A stretch of DNA of 64,000 bases, from assembly GCF_024753145.1 (NCBI RefSeq), contig NZ_JANUGU010000008.1, positions 124,001-188,000 on the forward strand, written 5' to 3'. The notes below the pieces were generated by a model. That model was not told the origin of the DNA. It did not search any database and worked only from the letters and a program-made list of their open reading frames with translations. Of this stretch, positions 20,137 to 27,595 are shown piece by piece. Each line of letters begins with the position of its first letter. Position 1 is the first letter of the stretch. The DNA is from Massilia terrae. Its GTDB lineage: Bacteria > Pseudomonadota > Gammaproteobacteria > Burkholderiales > Burkholderiaceae_D. Position numbers and translations under genes: made by a program.

Positions 20137-21327
20137 ATGCAGAACCTCCTTCCCGAAGCGGCGCCCGGATTCGACCAGCCGATCGCCGTGCTCAAGCATT
20201 GCCATGGCCGCATCCGCAAGCAGCTGGCCACCCTCGACAAGCTGCTCGCCCACCTGCCCGCGCATGGCGCCGACCAGCAGGCCCAGCAGGCGGCGACCTC
20301 CATCCTCAACTATTTCGACAAGGCGGCCCACCTGCATCACGAAGACGAGGAGCGCGACCTGATCCCGACCCTGCGCGCCGTCGCCACCGGCGAGGACGCG
20401 GCGACGCTGGATGCGCTGGTGCCCTCGATCCTGCAGGACCACCAGGAAATGGATGCGCTGTGGAACGCCTTGCGCCCCGAGCTGCAGCTGATCGCCGAAG
20501 GCAGCGGCCGCTCCCTGTCGGCCGACAACGCGCGCCGCTTCGCCGAGCGTTACACCGGGCATATGGAACGCGAGGAGACAATGATCGCGCCGATGGCCCT
20601 GCGCCTGTTCAGCCCGGAACAGATGGAGCGCATGGGCCAATCGATGCAGGCGCGGCGCGGGATTGGCGAAGCGGCCCCGGTCGCGGTCGGCGCGCGGGTC
20701 GCGGACCTCCGTAAAGACTACGGCCAGGCCAGCCTGTCGGAAGAGGACGTCGACGAGGATCCGGTCGACCAGTTCGCCGCCTGGTTCGAGGAGGCGCTCA
20801 AGGCCGAGGTCAATGAGCCGAACGCGATGACGCTGTCCACGGTCGCGCCCGATGGCCGGCCAAGCTCGCGTATCGTCCTGATAAAACATTTCGACGAACG
20901 TGGTTTCGTGTGGTACACAAACTACGATAGCCAAAAAGGAAAGCAATTGAGCGCCAACCCATTTGCCGCTTTGCTATTCTTTTGGAGCGAACTCGAACGC
21001 CAAGTGCGGATCGAAGGCAAGGTAGAGCTGACATCGGCCGAGGAAAGCGACAAATATTTCCACAGCAGGCCGCTGCAAAGCCGGCTGTCGGCCATCGCTT
21101 CCCACCAAAGCGCGCCGATCGCGAGCCGCGCTGCGCTAGAACAGAACTACGAAGCAGTAGCAGGGCAGTATGGCGAGGAGCCGCCCCGCCCGCAGCATTG
21201 GGGAGGGTTCCGTCTCGTGCCGGAGCGCATCGAATTCTGGCAGGGACGACGTTCCCGTTTCCATGACCGCATCGTGTACGAGCGGCAGGCGGACGGGAGC
21301 TGGACGCGGCAACGTTTACAACCGTAG
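20137..21327 (+). CDS. Hemerythrin domain fused to pyridoxamine 5'-phosphate oxidase (PdxH)
   Basis: This is one uninterrupted frame of 396 residues. Residues about 12-160 form a four-helix hemerythrin-like domain with candidate diiron ligands H21/H23, H68 and E72 (HEDEE), H102 (DHQEMD), and H142 and E146 (HMEREE). From about 187 the sequence is a full-length PdxH: ADLRKDYGQASLSEED, RIVLIKHFDERGFVWYTNY, LERQVRIEGKVE, SRPLQSRLSAIASHQS, and the end WGGFRLVPERIEFWQGR, RLHD-like RFHDRIVYER. PdxH makes pyridoxal phosphate using FMN and O2. No ATG, GTG or TTG lies in frame between M170 and the PdxH core, and no good ribosome binding site is visible there. A true fusion is therefore more likely than two genes. 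A lost stop or a sequencing error at the junction near 20670-20700 is the main alternative. Confidence 0.85.
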   Translation: MQNLLPEAAPGFDQPIAVLKHCHGRIRKQLATLDKLLAHLPAHGADQQAQQAATSILNYFDKAAHLHHEDEERDLIPTLRAVATGEDAATLDALVPSILQDHQEMDALWNALRPELQLIAEGSGRSLSADNARRFAERYTGHMEREETMIAPMALRLFSPEQMERMGQSMQARRGIGEAAPVAVGARVADLRKDYGQASLSEEDVDEDPVDQFAAWFEEALKAEVNEPNAMTLSTVAPDGRPSSRIVLIKHFDERGFVWYTNYDSQKGKQLSANPFAALLFFWSELERQVRIEGKVELTSAEESDKYFHSRPLQSRLSAIASHQSAPIASRAALEQNYEAVAGQYGEEPPRPQHWGGFRLVPERIEFWQGRRSRFHDRIVYERQADGSWTRQRLQP

Positions 21328-21343
21328 GCTGGCCGGCGCTAGG

Positions 21344-21366
21344 CCGGCTTGCCGTCAAGCCGGAGG
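21344..21366 (+). promoter_or_regulatory. Hairpin overlapping the cfa ribosome binding site
   Basis: CCGGCTTG (21344-21351), loop CCGT, and CAAGCCGG (21356-21363) form a perfect 8-bp stem. Its 3' arm shares CGG with the CGGAGG ribosome binding site (21361-21366) of the following GTG start. It could limit cfa translation, or it may simply be the end signal of the upstream gene, although no T-tract follows. Confidence 0.4.
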
Positions 21367-21372
21367 TCATGC

Positions 21373-22575
21373 GTGTTCACCGAGATGAAGCTTTCCGCCT
21401 GGACCACGGGCGTACGCAGCAAACTCAAGCTGCCCTTGCGGGTCGAGTTGTGGAACGGACAGACCTTCGACCTGTCCTCCGACCCGCCGCGCGTCACCAT
21501 CAAGGTGAGTGGCCCGTCGGCCATGCGCTACCTGATGGTGCCATCCCTGTACAACCTCGGCCGCGCCTACGTCGAAGGCGCGATCGACCTGCACGGGCGG
21601 GTGGCGGACATCATCAGCATCGGCAACGAACTCGCGGCCTCGTCGGCCAAGGTGCCGGGGCGCCTGTCGCGCGCCCTGCACCTGATCCCGCAGCACACCA
21701 GGGAAAAGGACGCCGAGGCGATCCGCTACCACTACGACGTTTCCAACGAGTTCTACCAGCAATTTCTCGACCCGAACATGGTCTATTCCTGCGCCTACTT
21801 CGACACCGGCGCGGAAGACCTGGCCGATGCACAGGTCAAGAAGATCGACCACATCCTCAATAAAATCGGCCTGCAGCGGGGGCACTCGCTGCTCGACATC
21901 GGCTGCGGCTGGGGCGCGCTGGTCATCCGCGCGGCCCAGCGCGGCGCGCGCTGCATCGGCGTTACGCTGTCGGAGAACCAGGCTGCGCTGGCGCGCGAAC
22001 GGGTCGCCAGGCTGGGGCTGCAGGACATGGTCGAGATCCGCCTGCAGGACTACCGCGACGTCGAGGGACAGTTCGACCGCATCACCAGCGTCGGCATGTT
22101 CGAGCACGTGGGCGTGGACAACCTGCCGGAATACTTCGAGCGCGTCAACAAGCTGCTGGGGCCGAATGGCGTAGTGATGAACCACGGCATTACCACCACC
22201 GACATCGAGTCGCGCTCGACGCCTTACGGCGGCGGCGAATTCATCGACCAGTACGTGTTCCCGCACGGCGAGCTGGCGCACCTGTCGACCGTCATCAAGG
22301 CCATGCAGCAAGGCGGGCTGGAGGTGCGCGACGTGGAGAACCTGCGGCGCCACTACGCCCGCACCTGCGCCACCTGGTCGGACAATTTCGAGAACAACGC
22401 CGAGAAGATCAAGTCAATGACGGACCAGAAGCATTACCGCATCTGGCGGGTCTACCTGGCCGGCTGCGCCTACGCGTTCGCGCACGATTGGATCAGCCTG
22501 TACCAGATCGTGTGCGGCAAGGCGGGGCAGGATCCGGTGCAGATTCCGTGGTCGCGGCAGTATATGTACCAGTAA
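21373..22575 (+). CDS. cfa: Cyclopropane-fatty-acyl-phospholipid synthase
   Basis: This 400-residue protein has an N-terminal lipid-binding domain (1-125) and a SAM-dependent methyltransferase domain with motif I LLDIGCGWGALVIRAA. It also has the family blocks IRYHYDVSNEFYQQFLDPNMVYSCAYF and GVTLSENQAALA, and the C-terminal RIWRVYLAGCAYAFAHDWISLYQ. It adds a methylene bridge to unsaturated acyl chains of membrane lipids. I start at GTG 21373 because CGGAGG lies exactly 6 bp upstream and homology starts there. A longer ATG start at 21349 would overlap the hairpin. The gene follows the fused hemerythrin-PdxH gene by 45 bp. Confidence 0.92.
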   Translation: MFTEMKLSAWTTGVRSKLKLPLRVELWNGQTFDLSSDPPRVTIKVSGPSAMRYLMVPSLYNLGRAYVEGAIDLHGRVADIISIGNELAASSAKVPGRLSRALHLIPQHTREKDAEAIRYHYDVSNEFYQQFLDPNMVYSCAYFDTGAEDLADAQVKKIDHILNKIGLQRGHSLLDIGCGWGALVIRAAQRGARCIGVTLSENQAALARERVARLGLQDMVEIRLQDYRDVEGQFDRITSVGMFEHVGVDNLPEYFERVNKLLGPNGVVMNHGITTTDIESRSTPYGGGEFIDQYVFPHGELAHLSTVIKAMQQGGLEVRDVENLRRHYARTCATWSDNFENNAEKIKSMTDQKHYRIWRVYLAGCAYAFAHDWISLYQIVCGKAGQDPVQIPWSRQYMYQ

Positions 22576-22601
22576 GTCCGTCTTGAGTCCGCAATTATGC
22601 A

Positions 22602-22704
22602 CGTCGTCCCCGCGCAGGCGGGGATCCATGGAACGCCTGACCGATGGTATGGGCAGCAGGACTGCTAACTCAGCATGGATTCCCGCCTGCGCGGGAACGA
22701 CGGT
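22602..22704. repeat. Pair of inverted REP-like palindromes
   Basis: Two short palindromes of one family face each other: CGTCGT-CCCCGC-gcag-GCGGGG-ATCCATGG at 22602-22631, and CATGGAT-TCCCGC-ctgc-GCGGGA-ACGACGG at 22674-22704. Single copies also occur near 29356, 33036, 39924 and 49311. They sit between genes and never inside one. The paired form resembles a bacterial interspersed mosaic element. Confidence 0.8.
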
Positions 22705-22722
22705 AACTTTTTTGGCGACGGG

Positions 22723-23271
22723 CTAAGCCTGGTCTTTCAAGCGATCCGCAAACATCTTCCTGAACTTGGCCACTTTCGGCGCGACCACGAAAGCGCAGTA
22801 ACCCTGCAGCGGATGCTGGTTGAAGTAATCCTGGTGATACGCCTCGGCCTTGTACCAGGCGCAGGCCGGCACGATCTGCGTGACGATGGGCGCATCCCAC
22901 ACCGCCGCCATTTCCGCCATCACCTTGCGCGCGGTCGCTTCCTGCTCGGGCGAGGTGAAGAAGATCACCGAGCGGTACTGGGTGCCGACGTCGTTGCCCT
23001 GGCGGTTCAGCGTGGTCGGATCGTGGATGGTGAAGAAAATCTCCAGGATGTCGCGGTAGCTGATCACATGCGGATCGAACTCCAGCCGCACCACTTCGGC
23101 GTGCCCGGTGCTGCCCGCGCACACCTGCTCGTAGGTCGGGTCGGCAGCGTCGCCGCCCATGTAGCCGGATTCCACGCGCTTGATGCCGCGTGCCTCCAGG
23201 TAGACTGCTTCCAGGCACCAGAAGCACCCGCCACCCAAGATGGCCACTTCGGTCGCTGATTGCTGCGTCAT
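22723..23271 (-). CDS. msrA: Peptide-methionine (S)-S-oxide reductase MsrA
   Basis: This 182-residue, full-length MsrA carries the catalytic motif GGCFWCLEA near the N-terminus, then the GYMGGDAADPTYEQVCAGSTGHAEVV and FFTIHDPTTLNRQGNDVGTQYRS blocks. It reduces methionine-S-sulfoxide in damaged proteins. The ATG at 23271 follows GAGGGG by about 6 bp. An in-frame open stretch continues upstream to 24000 but has no MsrA character and covers the opposite-strand flavin reductase, so I reject it. The C-terminal part keeps the AYHQDYF block but no obvious resolving-Cys pair. A single Cys near residue 158 (GYCAF) may serve. Confidence 0.95.
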   Translation of the reverse strand: MTQQSATEVAILGGGCFWCLEAVYLEARGIKRVESGYMGGDAADPTYEQVCAGSTGHAEVVRLEFDPHVISYRDILEIFFTIHDPTTLNRQGNDVGTQYRSVIFFTSPEQEATARKVMAEMAAVWDAPIVTQIVPACAWYKAEAYHQDYFNQHPLQGYCAFVVAPKVAKFRKMFADRLKDQA

Positions 23272-23409
23272 TACACACCCCTCGCCACGATATTCCCCAT
23301 GCCATTCACTGTATCGCAAACTGCTTGTGTTGTGCGTTAACAATCCGGCTGGGGGACCTGCGGCCCCTGCCCGGCAATGGCATAATGGCAGGAACTTCTC
23401 AGGCTTCCC

Positions 23410-23913
23410 ATGAACACAAGCTTTCCCCGCGCCGATGAACGCGGTTTCGATTCCATCCAGTTCAGGCGCGCGCTCTCGCAGTTCGCGACCGGCGTCACGG
23501 TCATCACCACGCGGCTGGCCGATGGCAGTTATCGCGGCTTGACGGCCAGCTCCTTCAATTCGGTCTCGCTGGATCCGCCGCTGGTGCTGTGGAGCCTGGG
23601 CAACGCCGCCAACAGCCTGCCCATCTTCACGGGCAATTCGCATTACGTCATCAATGTGCTGGCGGCCGGCCAGCAGGAACTGGCGGACCGCTTTTCGCGC
23701 CGCAGCACCGACCCCTTCGGCGACCTCGGCTTCACCCTGTCGCGCACCGGCCAGCCCATCCTGCCGGGCGTGGCGGCGTGGTTTGAATGCCACAACCGCA
23801 GCCGCTATCCGGAAGGCGATCACGTGATTTTCGTCGGCGAAGTCGAGGAATGCGCGGCGATGCCGCAAGCGGCCCTGCTGTTCCATCGCGGCCAGTTCGG
23901 CAGCACCAGCTAG
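23410..23913 (+). CDS. Flavin reductase family protein
   Basis: This 167-residue protein has the flavin-reductase-like split beta-barrel seen in HpaC/RutF-type NAD(P)H:flavin oxidoreductases: FRRALSQFATGVTVITTR, GLTASSFNSVSLDPPLVLWSL, and HVIFVGEVEE near the end. It should bind FMN or FAD and supply reduced flavin to a monooxygenase. No monooxygenase gene is adjacent, so its partner is unknown. The start gives the usual short N-terminus. It lies between msrA (divergent) and gcdH, with 137 bp before gcdH. Confidence 0.88.
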   Translation: MNTSFPRADERGFDSIQFRRALSQFATGVTVITTRLADGSYRGLTASSFNSVSLDPPLVLWSLGNAANSLPIFTGNSHYVINVLAAGQQELADRFSRRSTDPFGDLGFTLSRTGQPILPGVAAWFECHNRSRYPEGDHVIFVGEVEECAAMPQAALLFHRGQFGSTS

Positions 23914-23972
23914 CGCTGGCAAAAATGAAAATGCCTGTCGCAGATTGAAAAGATGCGGCCGGGGCGGCTTTC

Positions 23973-23978
23973 TATAAT
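23973..23978 (+). promoter_or_regulatory. Candidate -10 element before gcdH
   Basis: A perfect TATAAT lies 72 bp before the gcdH ATG. The nearest good -35 match (TTGAAA, 23945-23950) is 22 bp away, too far for a standard sigma-70 spacing, so only the -10 is supported. Confidence 0.35.
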
Positions 23979-24050
23979 GGGCAAGCCCGCGGGCGGCCAT
24001 GCCGGCCCGCGTCTATCCGATAAGAACCCGACTGAGACAGGACCCCGCCA

Positions 24051-25235
24051 ATGAAGCCTTCCCGCAAAGCCCAGTTCCACTGGGACGATCCGTTGCTGCT
24101 GAACGAACAGCTGACTGAAGAAGAGCGCATGGTGCGCGACGCCGCCCACGCTTACTCGCAAGACAAGCTGCAGCCGCGCATCCTGGAGGCCTTCCGCCAC
24201 GAGCGGATGGATACCTCGATCTTCCGCGAAATGGGCGAACTGGGCCTGCTTGGCCCGACCATCCCGGAACAGTACGGCGGCCCCGGCCTCAACTACGTCA
24301 GCTACGGCCTGATCGCGCGCGAAGTCGAGCGGGTCGACTCCGGCTACCGCTCGATGATGAGCGTGCAGTCCTCGCTGGTGATGATCCCGATCTACGAGTT
24401 CGGCACCGAAGCGCAGCGCCAGAAATACCTGCCCAGGCTCGCCACCGGCGAATGGATCGGCTGCTTCGGCCTGACCGAGCCGAACCACGGCTCCGACCCC
24501 GGCTCGATGGTCACCCGCGCGCGCAAGGTCGACGGCGGCTACTCGCTCACCGGCAGCAAGATGTGGATCACCAACTCGCCCGTGGCCGACGTGTTCGTCA
24601 TCTGGGCCAAGGACGACGAAGGCGAGATCCGCGGCTTCGTGCTGGAGAAAGGCATGAAGGGCCTGTCGGCGCCGGCGATCCATGGCAAGTTCGGCCTGCG
24701 TGCCTCGGTCACCGGCGAGGTGGTGATGGATGAAGTGTTCTGCCCGGAAGAGAACGCCTTCCCGGACGTGCGCGGCCTCAAGGGTCCGTTCACTTGCCTG
24801 AACTCGGCCCGTTACGGCATCGCCTGGGGCGCACTGGGCGCCGCCGAAGCGTGCTGGCACACGGCGCGCCAGTACACGCTGGACCGCAAGCAATTCGGCA
24901 AGCCGCTCGCCGCCAACCAGCTGGTGCAGAAGAAGCTGGCCGATATGCAGACCGAGATCACGCTGGGGCTGCAAGGCTGCCTGCGCCTGGGCCGCATGAA
25001 GGACGAAGGCACGGCCGCGGTCGAGATCACCTCGATCATGAAGCGCAATTCCTGCGGCAAGTCGCTCGACATCGCACGCGTGGCGCGCGACATGCTGGGC
25101 GGGAATGGCATCTCGGATGAGTTCGGCATCGTGCGGCATATGCTGAACCTGGAGGTGGTCAATACCTACGAGGGCACGCACGATATCCACGGCTTGATCC
25201 TGGGCCGCGCCCAGACCGGTATCGCTGCATTCTAA
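24051..25235 (+). CDS. gcdH: Glutaryl-CoA dehydrogenase (acyl-CoA dehydrogenase family)
   Basis: This 394-residue acyl-CoA dehydrogenase opens with FHWDDPLLLNEQLTEEERMVRDAA, typical of glutaryl-CoA dehydrogenase. The FAD and substrate motifs GCFGLTEPNHGSDPGSM and the catalytic glutamate E374 in NTYEGTHDIH are present. It oxidatively decarboxylates glutaryl-CoA to crotonyl-CoA in lysine and tryptophan breakdown. The Arg residue typical of the family (GLLGP... RSMMSVQSSL region) supports this call over a straight-chain dehydrogenase. It stands alone, with a strong terminator after it. Confidence 0.92.
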   Translation: MKPSRKAQFHWDDPLLLNEQLTEEERMVRDAAHAYSQDKLQPRILEAFRHERMDTSIFREMGELGLLGPTIPEQYGGPGLNYVSYGLIAREVERVDSGYRSMMSVQSSLVMIPIYEFGTEAQRQKYLPRLATGEWIGCFGLTEPNHGSDPGSMVTRARKVDGGYSLTGSKMWITNSPVADVFVIWAKDDEGEIRGFVLEKGMKGLSAPAIHGKFGLRASVTGEVVMDEVFCPEENAFPDVRGLKGPFTCLNSARYGIAWGALGAAEACWHTARQYTLDRKQFGKPLAANQLVQKKLADMQTEITLGLQGCLRLGRMKDEGTAAVEITSIMKRNSCGKSLDIARVARDMLGGNGISDEFGIVRHMLNLEVVNTYEGTHDIHGLILGRAQTGIAAF

Positions 25236-25255
25236 GTACTCAGCAAGGTAACAAC

Positions 25256-25283
25256 AAAAAAACCCCGCCGCGGCGGGGTTTTT
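25256..25283. terminator. Strong bidirectional terminator
   Basis: ACCCCGCCG and CGGCGGGGT form a perfect GC-rich stem (25262-25279), with A-runs before and T-runs after. It can end both gcdH (plus) and ompW (minus). Confidence 0.9.
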
Positions 25284-25302
25284 CTTTTGGCTGCCTTTCA
25301 GC

Positions 25303-25986
25303 TCAGAACCGGTAGCCGACGGTCAGCATCACCGAGCTCGGATCCAGCTTCATATGCTGTTCCTGTCCGCTGGAGAAATGCACATCGGTCGACAGCTTGG
25401 TCTTGATGTACGCCACCGAAGCGAACCAGCGCTCGTCGTAATTCCCCTGCAGGCCAATCTGGCCGGAATAGGTGAACTTGTTGTCGAGCTTGAAGGTCGT
25501 CGGCACGCCGGCGCCCGGGTTGGTCAGCGCCGTTATCTGGCCGGAGCCGGTCGCCTTCTGGAAGCGGGCGTAGGTCGGGCCAAAGCCGACGAAGGGGCGC
25601 AGCTTCGAGCTCGGCGAGAAGAAGCGATACTGCACGAACAGGGTCGGCGGCAGGACTTCGGCCGAACCCAGCTTGCCGGTGGCGGCAATCGCGCCGGCGC
25701 CGTAAATATTGTGCTTGTACGGCGTGCCGATCGCGCCTTCGAGCGAAATATTGTCGGTGAAGCTGTAGGTGACGACGAGTACCGGCTGGGTGTTGCTGTC
25801 GATGGTGCCCTGCGAGTGCGGCAGCGCCGGGGCGCTGATGTCGCCGCTCACGACGTGCGGGGTGACCTTGTTGGCGCCGATTGCCGCGGTCCACTGGCCG
25901 GCCGACTGTGCCGACGCGGCCGAAGCCACGCCGAACGCCCCCGCCAGCACCAGCATCTTCACGACTTTATTCACACGTACTTTCAT
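25303..25986 (-). CDS. OmpW family outer membrane protein
   Basis: This 227-residue protein has a signal peptide (1-26, ASAASAQ) and a small eight-stranded barrel pattern: FGPTYARFQKATG, LPPTLFVQYRF, and a final strand MLTVGYRF ending in the C-terminal Phe recognised by the outer membrane assembly machinery. OmpW proteins form narrow hydrophobic channels. A segment of mature sequence (TQPVLVVTYSFTDNISLEGAIGTP) matches the family core well. It ends against a terminator shared with gcdH. An SGNH hydrolase gene follows upstream on the same strand, 61 bp away. Confidence 0.9.
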   Translation of the reverse strand: MKVRVNKVVKMLVLAGAFGVASAASAQSAGQWTAAIGANKVTPHVVSGDISAPALPHSQGTIDSNTQPVLVVTYSFTDNISLEGAIGTPYKHNIYGAGAIAATGKLGSAEVLPPTLFVQYRFFSPSSKLRPFVGFGPTYARFQKATGSGQITALTNPGAGVPTTFKLDNKFTYSGQIGLQGNYDERWFASVAYIKTKLSTDVHFSSGQEQHMKLDPSSVMLTVGYRF

Positions 25987-26047
25987 TTTATCTCCTGATT
26001 CTTATGGTGGAACGGCCCGCCGCCGAGGGCGGGCCCGCCGTGATGGA

Positions 26048-27406
26048 TTAGAGCCAGCCCGCCTCGACCATCTGTTCGAGCACGTAGCGCGCGATCAGCG
26101 AGTTCTCGTATGGGGTCGGATGGATCGAATCGGCGAACATGTAGTGGCTGACGTCACCGGCAATCACGTTCGAACCATTGCAGACCAGCGAGGTGGTCCC
26201 CAGCGCGTTGGGGCCGCAAGCAGGGGTCTTCGTGTTGGTCAGGCCATACGGGCCCGGGTTCGTGATCTGGTCGTGGCTGATCGACCACAGGTCGACGTAC
26301 AGCACTTGCGACTGGCCCGCCAGGCCGGCGCTGAGCGCCTTGTTGAAGGCGTCGACCGCGGAGGCGATCAGGGCACGCACGTCCGCCGTCTGGGCCATCG
26401 AAGACGGGGTGCTGGCGACGTCCGGCAGGTTGTTGACGACCACCTTGGTCGCGCCCTTGGCGATGATCTGGGTCTTGACCAGGTTGGCCAGCTCGGTGCC
26501 GGCGGTGGCCATCGCGGTAACCACGCCCGGGGCGTTGGCGGCGAAGTAGTCGGCGCCGGCCTTGGCGCCGGCGGCGCTGGCGTCGGCCTGGGCCTTGGCG
26601 ACCATCGGGCCGTAGACGGTCGGCGATGCCGCCGCCAGATTGCCGGCCTGCACCGCGGCGGTGACGGCGGCGGTGACGACGCTGGTGTCGGTATGGCCGG
26701 GCTTGGCCGCTTCCGTCTGGATCGCCAGGCCGATCGCTTGCGCGGCGGTGAGCGGGTTGGTGGCGCCGGCCGCCAGCTGGGTGGTCAGCGAGGTGGCGAA
26801 GGCGGTCGAACCGGCCGCGGTGCCGGCCGCGGTAGCCGCTGCCGACAGACCGCCCATCAGGGTGAGGATGTCGTTACCGCCAGCCGTGATCGTCACCAGC
26901 TCGGTGCCGCTGAACTTGCCGCCGGAAACGGCGAGGTGGTTGGCGACCTGGGTCACCACCGGCACCGTCATTTCGAAGCCGCCCGGCTGGATTGCCGGGT
27001 TGCCCGGGCCATAAGGAATCGTGACGCGCGCGCCACCCTGCGCATAGTTGAAGCAGCCGGCGTGGTTGGTGACCGCAACCGCGAAGGTTCCGGTGCCGAC
27101 CAGGCCAGTCTGGGCGGCGCACGATGCCCCCAGGCCCAGCTGCGCCGACACCAGCTCGCTCCAGTTCTTGCCCGTCAGCGTCGGTTCCTTGGCGGTGTTG
27201 TCGCCGTTGATGGTCCATTTGCCGCCGCCCAGCGCCGCGACGCCGCCCACGGCGTAGGTGCCGACGTCAGCCAGGCTGTCGCCGAAGGTCACCATGGAGC
27301 TGAATTTGGTCTTGAGCGTTTGGTCGCCCGGCTTGCTGCCGCTGCCGCCGCACGCAGTGAGGACCGCCGCGGTCAGCAGCGCGAGCGCGAGATTGGTGTG
27401 ACGCAT
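26048..27406 (-). CDS. Secreted SGNH/GDSL hydrolase lipoprotein
   Basis: This 452-residue protein has a lipoprotein signal (LLTAAVLTAC, lipid Cys19) and the GDSL block MVTFGDSLADVGT with nucleophile Ser44. A GGND block (ITAGGNDILTLMGG) and a terminal catalytic block with Asp and His (FADSIHPTPYENSL) are also present. A long Ala-rich insertion lies between the GGND and C-terminal blocks, unlike compact GDSL esterases. It resembles the passenger domains of esterase autotransporters but has no C-terminal barrel. It should hydrolyse esters at the cell surface. An extended -10 element is visible about 160 bp upstream. Confidence 0.88.
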   Translation of the reverse strand: MRHTNLALALLTAAVLTACGGSGSKPGDQTLKTKFSSMVTFGDSLADVGTYAVGGVAALGGGKWTINGDNTAKEPTLTGKNWSELVSAQLGLGASCAAQTGLVGTGTFAVAVTNHAGCFNYAQGGARVTIPYGPGNPAIQPGGFEMTVPVVTQVANHLAVSGGKFSGTELVTITAGGNDILTLMGGLSAAATAAGTAAGSTAFATSLTTQLAAGATNPLTAAQAIGLAIQTEAAKPGHTDTSVVTAAVTAAVQAGNLAAASPTVYGPMVAKAQADASAAGAKAGADYFAANAPGVVTAMATAGTELANLVKTQIIAKGATKVVVNNLPDVASTPSSMAQTADVRALIASAVDAFNKALSAGLAGQSQVLYVDLWSISHDQITNPGPYGLTNTKTPACGPNALGTTSLVCNGSNVIAGDVSHYMFADSIHPTPYENSLIARYVLEQMVEAGWL

Positions 27407-27564
27407 TGTGTCTCCTAGATTGAATGTTCTTGTTGAAACGAACGGCCGTGCTATTCGTGTCGCGACTAATATGCCAGTGTTCTGCTTGCTTGTATATAGA
27501 AAAACTTTCGCAAACGTATATGTGAAACCACAAGCTTGAAACGTTAAGTCTGCCGGAGGGCGCG

Positions 27565-27573
27565 ATTATAACA
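27565..27573 (-). promoter_or_regulatory. Candidate extended -10 promoter of the SGNH hydrolase gene
   Basis: Read on the minus strand this is TGTTATAAT, a TGn-extended perfect -10. The -35 region is weak. It would leave a leader of about 155 nt, so other AT-rich starts nearer the gene cannot be excluded. Confidence 0.4.
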
Positions 27574-27595
27574 AGCCCATCAGCCTGCGAGTTGA

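Noticed and set aside
22602..22704. CRISPR repeat or insertion-sequence ends
   Set aside because: Only two inverted copies with no spacer series, no transposase and no target duplication. Single copies elsewhere fit REP elements.
22723..24000. N-terminal extension of msrA
   Set aside because: The first 240 residues are low-complexity and cover the opposite-strand flavin reductase. MsrA begins at 23271 with a good ribosome binding site.
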